Shown in pieces: positions 1-7,195 of a stretch of DNA of 64,000 nucleotides. Both the position numbers and the translations under genes were made by a program. The stretch is from the NCBI RefSeq assembly GCF_009846745.1, contig NZ_AQPF01000013.1, positions 26,090 through 90,089 on the forward strand, written 5' to 3'. This DNA comes from Alloalcanivorax xiamenensis (GTDB lineage Bacteria; Pseudomonadota; Gammaproteobacteria; Pseudomonadales; Alcanivoracaceae). The notes under the pieces are model-generated. The model did not search any database and was not told the DNA's origin. It saw only the letters and a list, made by a program, of their open reading frames with translations. Position 1 is the stretch's first letter. Each line of letters starts with the position of its first letter.

Positions 1-325
1 CCACAGCAAGAACTGGGCTTTTCTTCAGGATGATGCTGGCGAGTGGGAGCCGGCGCCTTTCTATGACGTGACCTTCAGCCCTCATCCGTTCCAGGAGCAC
101 GCCACCGCGTATGCCGGTTTCGGAAAAAATCCGCCGTTGAAAGCGATTCAGACACTGGCGGAGCGTGCGGGCTATGGCAAATGGGAGCAGGCACGACGGG
201 ATATCGCCGAGATCGTGGATGTACTTTCTGATTTTGCTTCCGTTGCCGAAAACTTTGGAGTAAGCCGTCGTATTGCGGAACTGATTGCTCGCCAGCATGC
301 TGAGCTGAGGGAAGAGAACAAGTAA
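1..325 (+). CDS. HipA-like serine/threonine kinase toxin, C-terminal end (partial)
   Basis: The gene runs in from the left edge, and about 107 codons are visible before the stop. The first residues (HSKNWAFLQDD, then a PFYDVTFSPHP stretch) match the C-terminal kinase region of HipA family toxins, where a D/N-rich loop is followed by an aspartate-bearing 'YD' motif. HipA proteins phosphorylate a translation factor or tRNA synthetase and are paired with a HipB antitoxin, which would lie outside the window. The rest is a helical tail. The first ATP-binding half is not visible, so I cannot tell whether the gene is intact. Confidence 0.72.
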   Translation, partial: HSKNWAFLQDDAGEWEPAPFYDVTFSPHPFQEHATAYAGFGKNPPLKAIQTLAERAGYGKWEQARRDIAEIVDVLSDFASVAENFGVSRRIAELIARQHAELREENK

Positions 326-405
326 CCGAGGGGCATATTGGCACTATGATCTCCTGGGTTTAGACTACCCCTGGTTCCCCTTGATGCCCTGAGAAATATT
401 TAATT

Positions 406-1548
406 ATGGCAACGACTTACGCCAAAATTAATCCGGATATCCTGGGCTGGGCTCGCGAACGGGCTCGGCTCAGCATATCCGTGTTGGCCGGCAAGCTCGG
501 GGTGAATGAAAAAAAAGTCGAGGCTTGGGAAAGTGGGGAAAAGCGGCTCACCTTCCGTCAGGCTCAGCAGTACGCGGCCAAGACCCACGTCCCATTTGGG
601 TATTTGTACCTGAAGCGTCCGCCGGTTGAAGAACTCCCGCTGCCAGACCTTCGAACGGTGGGTAGTCAAAGCCCGGCCAGGCCTTCCGCGGAACTGATCG
701 AAATGGTGCAAATCGTCTTGCGCCGACAGGAGTGGTACGCGGAATATGTCAAGGATCAAGGGGTGGAGCGGAACGAGCGGGTTGGCCGATTCACGGCTCA
801 GTCCGGGGTGCGGGCCGTGGTTGAGGACATGCGGGGTGCCTTGCAGGTACCACCGTATCCGACTCGGGGCACCTGGGAGGACTACTTCAGGCTGCTGATC
901 CAAAGGATCGAGAAGGCCGGTGTCCTCGTTATGCGAGAAAGTTTCGTTGGCCATCATACACGGCCATTGTCCGTACAAGAGTTCCGGGGCTTTGCGATCG
1001 CCGACCCCCTGGCCCCGGTGATCTTCATCAACCAGGCCGACGCACCCAAAGCCCGGCTGTTTACCCTCATCCACGAACTGGCCCATGTCTGGATCGGCCA
1101 GACAGGCATATCCGACACCAGCCCTGCTGCTGAGCGCCGCGAAGAGGTATTCTGCAACGCCGTGGCGGCGGAATTTCTAGTGCCGGCGGAAGAATTCGAG
1201 CGGCAATGGCGGGATCTGGATAACTGGCGTGAAAACCTGCCTGACCTCGAGGCGCACTTCCGCGTCAGCACCTGGGTATTGGCACGTCGCGCCCTGACGC
1301 TGAAAAAGATCAGTGCCGATGAGTATCATCGTTATGTTCGAGAACTTCAGGAGGAGTACCGAAACAGGGAAAAAGAAAGTGTCCCGATAAGTTACTACCA
1401 GGGGCGGAAGGGTAAGATCAGCCAGACCTTCTCCAAGGCTCTGTTGAGCGAGGCCTTGAGTGGTCGGGTGCTGCTGCGTGATGCCGCACGCCTATTGGGT
1501 CTGAAGCCCTCTCAATTAGCGAAGTATGCGAGGGAATTGGGGAATTAA
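406..1548 (+). CDS. XRE-type HTH plus ImmA/IrrE metallopeptidase, antitoxin-like regulator
   Basis: This 380-residue protein has an N-terminal helix-turn-helix (about residues 12-55, LAGKLGV and WESGEKRLT) and a COG2856/ImmA-IrrE zinc peptidase domain with HELAH at residues 223-227. A downstream glutamate (EEVFCNAVAAEF, about 246-256) is the probable third ligand. Family members cleave or sense regulators, and many act as the DNA-binding partner of a toxin. Its stop overlaps the ATG of the DUF4411 gene by one base, so the two are translationally coupled. The pair is best read as a toxin-antitoxin-like module. The target of the protease is unknown. Confidence 0.85.
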   Translation: MATTYAKINPDILGWARERARLSISVLAGKLGVNEKKVEAWESGEKRLTFRQAQQYAAKTHVPFGYLYLKRPPVEELPLPDLRTVGSQSPARPSAELIEMVQIVLRRQEWYAEYVKDQGVERNERVGRFTAQSGVRAVVEDMRGALQVPPYPTRGTWEDYFRLLIQRIEKAGVLVMRESFVGHHTRPLSVQEFRGFAIADPLAPVIFINQADAPKARLFTLIHELAHVWIGQTGISDTSPAAERREEVFCNAVAAEFLVPAEEFERQWRDLDNWRENLPDLEAHFRVSTWVLARRALTLKKISADEYHRYVRELQEEYRNREKESVPISYYQGRKGKISQTFSKALLSEALSGRVLLRDAARLLGLKPSQLAKYARELGN

Positions 1549-2045
1549 TGTATCTGCTGGATGCGAATACCTATATTCAGGCCAAGAACCTGCATTACCA
1601 AATGAGCTTCTGCCCGGCGTATTGGCATTGGTTGGACGAGCAATTTGAAGCCGGCCAGTTAGCCAGTATCAGCTCGGTTTACCACGAGTTGACCGTGCAG
1701 AACGATGAATTAACAGAGTGGGTAAAGATGAGAAAGGCGCACTTTCTGCCTGTCTCTTCGGAAAACATCCAGGATCAGTTCGGGAGTGTTGCGGAATACG
1801 TTTCTGGTCTGGAGGATAAAAAGGCGGAGCATATCGCGGACTTTCTGGGAAATGCTGACCCTTGGCTGGTGGCAACCGCTTGTGCCAGCGGTGCCACGGT
1901 GGTTACTCACGAGGCGCCTGTTCCGGACAACAGCAGCAAAGTAAAGATTCCCAATGTGTGCCGCGCATTCGATGTCCCCTACATCACTACTTATGAACTC
2001 TTGAATACGCTCGATGCTCAGTTCGTTCTAGGTAGGAGTTCCTAG
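1548..2045 (+). CDS. DUF4411 family PIN-like protein, probable toxin
   Basis: The protein of 165 residues starts MYLLDANTYIQAKN, with the early aspartate typical of PIN-like nucleases. Further acidic and polar residues (SSVYHEL near 45 and the ADPWLVATA stretch near 105) line up with a PIN active site. DUF4411 genes commonly sit directly after an XRE/ImmA gene, as here, with a one-base overlap (TAATG). The role as an RNase toxin is inferred from the fold family and the context, not shown. The gene ends only about 20 bases before the end of yicC, which runs the other way. Confidence 0.8.
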   Translation: MYLLDANTYIQAKNLHYQMSFCPAYWHWLDEQFEAGQLASISSVYHELTVQNDELTEWVKMRKAHFLPVSSENIQDQFGSVAEYVSGLEDKKAEHIADFLGNADPWLVATACASGATVVTHEAPVPDNSSKVKIPNVCRAFDVPYITTYELLNTLDAQFVLGRSS

Positions 2046-2066
2046 CCGGTCAGGTGCCCGTGGACA

Positions 2067-2930
2067 TTACTCAATATTCTGGATCTGCTCCCGCATCTGC
2101 TCGATCAGAACCTTGAGCTCGACGGCGGCGGCGGTGGTTTCGGCGTCGATGGATTTTGACGCCAGGGTGTTCGCTTCTCGGTTCAGTTCCTGCATCAGAA
2201 AATCCAGGCGGCGACCCGCCTGGCCGCCCTTCTCCACCACCCGGCGGACTTCCTTCACATGGGCCTCCAAGCGGTCCAGTTCCTCGTCCACATCCATTTT
2301 CTGGGCGGCCAGCACCACTTCCTGTTCCAGGCGATCGTGGTCGGCGGTTTCCATCACGTCCTGCACCCGTTGCCGCAGCCGTTCGCGCAGATGGTCGCGG
2401 ATGCGGGGCAGGGCGGCGCGGACGATGACCACCTGTTCGCCGATCAGGGTCAGACGGTCCAGCACCAGTTTGGCCAGTTGTTCCCCTTCCCGTTCGCGCG
2501 TGGCCAGCAGGCTGTCCAGGGCCTCGTCGAGCAGCTCGACGGCCTTGCTTTGCAGGGCTTCGGGGTCCGCCTGGTTGGTTTTCAATACGCCGGGGAAGCG
2601 CAGTATCTCCAGCGGGTTGATCTGGCCGGCGTGCAGTACCAGGTCGCCGACCCGGCGGGCTGCTTCGGACAGGCGTTTCACCAGGTCTTCATTGAGTTCC
2701 AGGTTGGGATCGGTCTCGTCCTCCTGGTAGCGCAGGGTGACATCCAGCTTGCCCCGGGCCAGACGTTTGCGGCAGCGCTCACGTACCGCCCCCTCCAGGG
2801 TGCGCAGGGTTTCCGGCAGGCGTGGGGAGATTTCCAGGTAACGGTGGTTCACCGAGCGGATTTCCCAGGCGAGGTCGACGCCGTCGAGATGCCCGTCGGT
2901 GCGGGCGAAAGCGGTCATGCTGCGAATCAT
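2067..2930 (-). CDS. yicC: YicC/YloC family endoribonuclease
   Basis: A 287-residue YicC family protein: it opens MIRSMTAFAR, the hallmark N-terminus, and ends in the conserved QELNREANTLASKS and VELKVLIEQMREQIQN regions. YicC proteins are conserved endoribonucleases implicated in RNA turnover. I start at MIRS because this gives the usual family length, and a GGGG run lies about 8 bases upstream. A longer in-frame start six codons earlier has no better ribosome site. It is divergent from rph, the same arrangement as in Pseudomonas and E. coli. Confidence 0.92.
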   Translation of the reverse strand: MIRSMTAFARTDGHLDGVDLAWEIRSVNHRYLEISPRLPETLRTLEGAVRERCRKRLARGKLDVTLRYQEDETDPNLELNEDLVKRLSEAARRVGDLVLHAGQINPLEILRFPGVLKTNQADPEALQSKAVELLDEALDSLLATREREGEQLAKLVLDRLTLIGEQVVIVRAALPRIRDHLRERLRQRVQDVMETADHDRLEQEVVLAAQKMDVDEELDRLEAHVKEVRRVVEKGGQAGRRLDFLMQELNREANTLASKSIDAETTAAAVELKVLIEQMREQIQNIE

Positions 2931-3233
2931 ACGGGTGTCCCCGGCCATTGCTTGAGCGGTCAGTGTACCATTGCTGTTCGACGAATTCGGAATGCTCGGG
3001 CGCTTGGTCGCTGAACCCGTGGCCAGTCTGTTGCTATGGGGGACACGAATTGCCGCTCGTATTCGCTGCCAAGGCAGCTTCCCACGGCAAGAGCGCCGCG
3101 GAGTGGCTGTGGGAAGTGAACCGGCTGCCGGTCCTGAACTTGTGACCGATGCTCAGAGGCGCCTCGCAATGGGTCCGGCGGGTTCGTTACAATGGGGGCC
3201 TCCCATACCATTATCAGCAACCAAGGAGCTACC
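2931..3233. other. yicC-rph divergent intergenic region
   Basis: About 300 bases without a gene. It holds one full and one truncated REP unit (3059-3119). A -10-like TACAAT at 3188-3193 lies 40 bases before the rph start, with only a poor -35 in front, so I call it no more than a possible rph promoter. I see no other structure. Confidence 0.5.
3059..3119. repeat. REP element, one full and one truncated unit
   Basis: A unit with the GCTGCC/GGCAGC stem (ATTCGCTGCCAAGGCAGC, then TTCCCACGG) is followed about 25 bases later by an inverted GGCTGTGGGAAG that lacks its hairpin half. It is an eroded inverted pair of the REP family found throughout this window. Confidence 0.75.
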
Positions 3234-3950
3234 ATGCGTCCCTCTGGCCGCGCGCCCGACCAAATGCGTGAAGTGTCTTTCACGCGCCAATACACCAAGC
3301 ATGCCGAGGGTAGCGTCCTGGTGGCGTTCGGTGATACCCAGGTGCTCTGCACCGCCTCCGTGGAAGACGGTGTCCCGCGCTTCCTCAAAGGCAAGGGCCA
3401 GGGCTGGATCACCGCCGAATACGGCATGCTGCCCCGTGCCACCCACACCCGTTCCGGCCGGGAAGCGGCCCGCGGCAAGCAGGGTGGGCGTACCCTGGAG
3501 ATCCAGCGCCTGATCGGCCGCTCCCTGCGCGCCGCCGTGGATCTGCGCAAGCTGGGCGAAAACACCGTCTATCTGGACTGCGATGTGCTGCAGGCGGATG
3601 GCGGCACCCGCACCGCTTCCATTTCCGGGGCCTGTGTCGCGCTTGTGGACGCCTTCTCGGTTTTGCTGGAAAGGAAGCGCATAAAGGAAGATCCCTTGAA
3701 CGGGTTGATTGCGTCCGTTTCCGTGGGCATGTACAACAATGAGCCGGTGCTGGATCTGGACTATCCGGAAGATTCCAACGCCGATACCGATATGAACGTG
3801 GTGATGACCCAGCATGGGGGCTTCGTGGAGATTCAGGGGACCGCGGAGGGCGTGCCGTTCACCCGTGAACAGTCCGACACCCTGTTGGGCCTGGCCGAGA
3901 AAGGCATTCAGGACATCGTGCGCAAGCAGCAGGAGGCCCTGGGCTGGTAA
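3234..3950 (+). CDS. rph: Ribonuclease PH
   Basis: RNase PH trims tRNA 3' ends phosphorolytically. The protein is 238 residues, the usual family length, starting MRPSGRAPDQMREV and containing the conserved WITAEYGMLPRATHTR block, the SLRAAVDL segment and DLDYPEDS. An upstream in-frame ATG at 3192 is rejected because AAGGAG lies six bases before 3234 and because of the family length. It is followed 12 bases later by pyrE in the same direction, the standard rph-pyrE operon. No attenuator hairpin is visible in the short gap. Confidence 0.96.
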   Translation: MRPSGRAPDQMREVSFTRQYTKHAEGSVLVAFGDTQVLCTASVEDGVPRFLKGKGQGWITAEYGMLPRATHTRSGREAARGKQGGRTLEIQRLIGRSLRAAVDLRKLGENTVYLDCDVLQADGGTRTASISGACVALVDAFSVLLERKRIKEDPLNGLIASVSVGMYNNEPVLDLDYPEDSNADTDMNVVMTQHGGFVEIQGTAEGVPFTREQSDTLLGLAEKGIQDIVRKQQEALGW

Positions 3951-3962
3951 GCGCCCGGTGAC

Positions 3963-4637
3963 ATGATGAAGAACTACAAAAAGCACTTTCTGCGTTTCGC
4001 CGAACAGCGCCAGGCGCTCAAGTTCGGCGAATTCACGCTCAAATCAGGACGTGTAAGTCCTTACTTCTTTAACGCCGGCACTTTCCATACCGGGGAAGCG
4101 CTGGCGCGTCTGGGGCGTCACTACGCTGATGCCATCGTCGAATCGGGTATCGAATTCGATATGCTGTTCGGCCCCGCCTACAAGGGGATTCCGTTGGTGT
4201 CCTCGGTGGCGGTGGCGCTCGCCGAGCATCACGGCCTGGATTACCCCTGGGCCTTCAACCGCAAGGAAGCCAAGGATCACGGCGAAGGCGGCTGGCTGGT
4301 GGGGGCGCCGCTCAATGGCCGGGCGTTGATCATCGATGATGTCATCACCGCGGGTACCGCCATTCGTGAAGTGGCGGCCTTGTTTGAGCAGACCGAGGCC
4401 TTGATTGCCGGAGTGTTCGTGGCGCTCGATCGTCAGGAGCGTGGGCAAGGCGGCGCCGCGGATGACGGCAAGGCAAAATCCGCGATTCAGGAAGTGCAGG
4501 ACAACCTGGGAGTGCCGGTGCGCAGCATTGTATCCATGGCGGACATCATCGGCTGGCTTGATCAACAACCGGACCGGGAAGCGGAACGGGCCGCCATGGA
4601 CGCCTACCGGGTGCGCTATGGGGTGAGCGAGTCGTGA
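3963..4637 (+). CDS. pyrE: Orotate phosphoribosyltransferase
   Basis: PyrE joins orotate to PRPP to make OMP in pyrimidine synthesis. The 224-residue protein carries the KSGRVSPYFFNAG substrate loop (residues 28-40), FGPAYKG (69-75) and the PRPP-binding motif ALIIDDVITAGTA (121-133). The start may be either of two adjacent ATG codons. It is about ten residues longer than the E. coli enzyme, mainly from an insert after residue 155. It overlaps the next gene by four bases (GTGA). Confidence 0.95.
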   Translation: MMKNYKKHFLRFAEQRQALKFGEFTLKSGRVSPYFFNAGTFHTGEALARLGRHYADAIVESGIEFDMLFGPAYKGIPLVSSVAVALAEHHGLDYPWAFNRKEAKDHGEGGWLVGAPLNGRALIIDDVITAGTAIREVAALFEQTEALIAGVFVALDRQERGQGGAADDGKAKSAIQEVQDNLGVPVRSIVSMADIIGWLDQQPDREAERAAMDAYRVRYGVSES

Positions 4638-5254
4638 GAGTAACGGTACTGCTGCTGGGGTTGTTGTTGAGTGTGTTGAGCGTCACCGGCATGGCGGCGA
4701 ACAAGACCGGACAAGTGGAGCAGCGGCTGTACCGTTACCAGTCGGCGGATGGCGCCATGGCGATCAGTGCCACCCTCACCGAAGCGGCAATTCACGCTGG
4801 CTATCAGGTACTCGACCAGCAAGGCCGGGTACTGGAAACGGTGGCGCCGGCGCCACCGGAGGAGCAGGCCCGCCGCCGCCGGGAACTGGCCCGTCAGGAG
4901 CAGGCCAGGGCCCAGGCGCGACGCGACAGTGAATTGCGCCGCCTCTACGCCGGGCCGGGGGATGCTGAACGGGCCCGCGACCGGCAGCTGCAGGCGCTGC
5001 AGCTCAATATCGACTACGCCGAGAACGCTATCCAGCAGCTGAACAAGAAGCAGGATGAAGAAATCCACAAGGCCGCCCGCGCCGAACGGGCCGGCCGGGA
5101 AGTGCCGGACAGCGTGCGCGATGCCATTGAACGCCATGGCCGCCAGGTTCGTGAGAACCGCGAGAAAATCGAGGAATATCAGGAGGACATGGCGCGGGTG
5201 CGGGAAGAATTCTCCCCCATCATCCAGCGCCTGCGTGACCTGGAAGCGCGGTAG
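4634..5254 (+). CDS. Secreted coiled-coil protein of unknown function (DUF4124-like N-terminus)
   Basis: A 206-residue protein with a signal peptide (MRVTVLLLGLLLSVLSVTGMAA) is followed by a YRYQSADGAMAIS stretch like the short DUF4124 domain. A long, highly charged coiled coil rich in E, R, Q and A runs from about residue 75 to the end. The start is a GTG inside the pyrE stop (GTGA), so it is translationally coupled to pyrE. The function is unknown, with a periplasmic location inferred. A REP cluster follows directly. Confidence 0.7.
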   Translation: MRVTVLLLGLLLSVLSVTGMAANKTGQVEQRLYRYQSADGAMAISATLTEAAIHAGYQVLDQQGRVLETVAPAPPEEQARRRRELARQEQARAQARRDSELRRLYAGPGDAERARDRQLQALQLNIDYAENAIQQLNKKQDEEIHKAARAERAGREVPDSVRDAIERHGRQVRENREKIEEYQEDMARVREEFSPIIQRLRDLEAR

Positions 5255-5256
5255 CC

Positions 5257-5515
5257 CTGTGGGAAGCTTGCTTGCAAGCGAATCTTTTGATGTCAGGAAC
5301 CTGTTCGCTTGCCAGCAAGCTTCCCACAGCGGCTTCGTAGCATGATCTGTGGGAGCTAGCTTGCTAGCGAGTACGGCGTCCGGGGTTACTCCATTCGCTT
5401 GCCAGCAAGCTTCCCACAGCGGCTTCGTAGCACACTCTGTGGGAGACCAGCTTGCTGGCGAATACGGCTTCGGTATTGGTCCATTCGCTTGCAGGCAAGC
5501 TTCCCACAGCGGCTA
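5257..5515. repeat. Cluster of six alternating REP units (three inverted pairs)
   Basis: Six hairpin units alternate in direction at about 5257, 5304, 5347, 5393, 5437 and 5483. Stem arms are GCTTGC/GCAAGC, CCAGC/GCTGG and GCTAGC/GCTAGC around a small loop. GTGGGA lies on one side and GCGAA on the other, often with CTACGAAGCCG as the outer flank. This fills the 5255-5570 gap between the pyrE operon and the convergent slmA. There is no room for a gene here. Confidence 0.9.
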
Positions 5516-5570
5516 AAGATCAGGCTGTTTAGTCCTTCCGCTGTTACCTGTTCACTCTTCACTGCCTTTT

Positions 5571-6173
5571 TTAAAGCCCTTCCCCGTCCGCACGAAAGAT
5601 CATCGGCGCGATCAGTGCCCATTGTTCGTGCCAGTCCTCGGCGGGACGGGCGCGGAAGCCGGAGCGCACGAACTGGGCGATACGCCCTTCCACCACGGAC
5701 AGCAGCAGATTGGCGGTGATGCCCGGAGTGGCGCGGGTGCGCTTGCCTTCGCGGAATTCGGCGTCGCGGACCACCTGTTTCAGTTGGCTCTCCACCCGGT
5801 CGTAAAACTGCTGGATACGCTGGCGCAGCCGCTCATTCTCGCCGGTCAGGGCGTCGCCGGTGAGCAGCCGGGTAATGCCCGGATTGCGCTCGGTGAAGGC
5901 CAGAATCAGCGTCAGAATCTGCTCCACCTGTTGCAGCGCGTCCCCTTCGGAGATGATGCGATTGATGCGTGAGAACACCGAGTCCTCGATGAACTCAATC
6001 AATGCCTCGAGCATGCGTGCCTTGCTGGGAAAATGGCGATACAGCGCGGACTCGGACACCCCCACTTCCCTGGCCAGCCCGGATGTGGTCACCCGACCCC
6101 CCGGCTCCGCTTCCAGCATGTAGGCCAGCGTTTGCAGGATTTGCTCCTTGCGAGAAGGCTTCTTTTCGGTCAT
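5571..6173 (-). CDS. slmA: Nucleoid occlusion factor SlmA (TetR family)
   Basis: SlmA binds chromosomal sites and blocks FtsZ ring assembly over the nucleoid. The 200-residue protein opens MTEKKPSRKEQILQTLA and has a TetR-type HTH (TTSGLAREVGVSESALYRHFPSK, about residues 30-52), followed by the conserved helical partner domain with TRLLTGDAL and RQRIQQFYDR. I start at the MTEKK methionine because of family length; the upstream extension is arginine-rich and atypical. The location between pyrE and the dut/coaBC side matches E. coli synteny. Confidence 0.9.
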   Translation of the reverse strand: MTEKKPSRKEQILQTLAYMLEAEPGGRVTTSGLAREVGVSESALYRHFPSKARMLEALIEFIEDSVFSRINRIISEGDALQQVEQILTLILAFTERNPGITRLLTGDALTGENERLRQRIQQFYDRVESQLKQVVRDAEFREGKRTRATPGITANLLLSVVEGRIAQFVRSGFRARPAEDWHEQWALIAPMIFRADGEGL

Positions 6174-6198
6174 ATCCTGGTTACCCGTCTTATGTGAG

Positions 6199-6227
6199 CC
6201 GGCCCGGCGATGCCGCCGCCGGGCCGG
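6199..6227 (-). terminator. GC-rich hairpin between argB and slmA
   Basis: A perfect 10-bp stem (CCGGCCCGGC with GCCGGGCCGG) encloses nine bases between the end of argB and the start of slmA. There is no T run after it on either strand, so it is either a weak attenuator of argB read-through or a structural element. The stem is certain; the terminator role is inferred. Confidence 0.4.
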
Positions 6228-6275
6228 TGTGCTCCACCCCAATTGGAGCCAATAACAAAGTGCCGTTCCGGCGTA

Positions 6276-7175
6276 TCAATCGCGGCTGATGAGCGTGCCG
6301 ATACCCTGATCGGTGAGAATCTCCAACAGCACCGCGTGAGGTACCCGGCCGTCGATGATGTGTGATGTGCGCACCCCATTCTCCACGGCTTCCAGGGCGC
6401 AGCGAATCTTCGGCAGCATGCCGCCGTAAATGGTTCCGTCCTTGATCAGCGTATTGACCCGCTCCGCGCTCAGGCCGGTGAGAATACGATCGTTCTTGTC
6501 CTTGAGCCCGGCCACATTGGTCAGCAGGATCAGCTTCTCGGCGCGCAACACCTCGGCCACCTTGCCGGCCACCAGATCTGCGTTGATGTTGTAGCTGACC
6601 CCTTCATCATCCACGCCGATGGGCGCGATCACCGGAATGAAATCACTGCCGGAAAGCAGCGAAAGAATGCGGGTGTTGATGCCCTGCACTTCCCCCACGT
6701 GACCGATGTCGATGATTTCGGAGGCCTTCAATTCCGGATTGTCGGCATCCTCGTTGCGCAGCAGCATCTTGCGGGCGCGGATCAGACGGCCGTCCTTGCC
6801 GGTGAGACCGATGGCCTGGCCGCCGTTGTGCTGGATCAGATTGACGATGTCCTTGTTGACCAGGCCGCCGAGCACCATCTGCACCACGTCCATGGTCTCC
6901 TGATCGGTGACGCGCATGCCCTGGACGAACTTGCTTTCCTTGCCGAGACGGTTGAGCAGATCGCCGATCTGCGGGCCGCCGCCGTGGACGATCACCGGAT
7001 GGATGCCCACCTGTTTCATCATCACCACGTCACGGGCGAAGCTGTTCTTCAGCTCATCATTTTCCATGGCGTTGCCACCGTACTTGATCACCACGGTGGT
7101 TCCGGAAAAACGCTGAATATAGGGCAGAGCCTCGATCAGAACGCGCGCGGTTTCCTGGGCGCTCTTGGTATCCAT
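6276..7175 (-). CDS. argB: Acetylglutamate kinase
   Basis: ArgB phosphorylates N-acetylglutamate, the second step of arginine synthesis. At 299 residues it has the amino acid kinase core: KYGGNAM (31-37), HGGGPQIG (64-71), the GLTGKDG loop, the YNINAD segment and the C-terminal GGMLPKI and ILTDQGIGTLI motifs. The start at MDTKSAQ has GGAG nine bases upstream; an earlier in-frame ATG lacks this. It lies 20 bases after the algC-position gene, as in Pseudomonas, so co-transcription is likely. Confidence 0.95.
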   Translation of the reverse strand: MDTKSAQETARVLIEALPYIQRFSGTTVVIKYGGNAMENDELKNSFARDVVMMKQVGIHPVIVHGGGPQIGDLLNRLGKESKFVQGMRVTDQETMDVVQMVLGGLVNKDIVNLIQHNGGQAIGLTGKDGRLIRARKMLLRNEDADNPELKASEIIDIGHVGEVQGINTRILSLLSGSDFIPVIAPIGVDDEGVSYNINADLVAGKVAEVLRAEKLILLTNVAGLKDKNDRILTGLSAERVNTLIKDGTIYGGMLPKIRCALEAVENGVRTSHIIDGRVPHAVLLEILTDQGIGTLISRD

Positions 7176-7195
7176 GTCATTCTCCAGCCAAAACG

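Noticed and set aside
2259..3014. 251-codon plus-strand frame opposite yicC
   Set aside because: Antisense shadow; YicC on the minus strand has complete family motifs.
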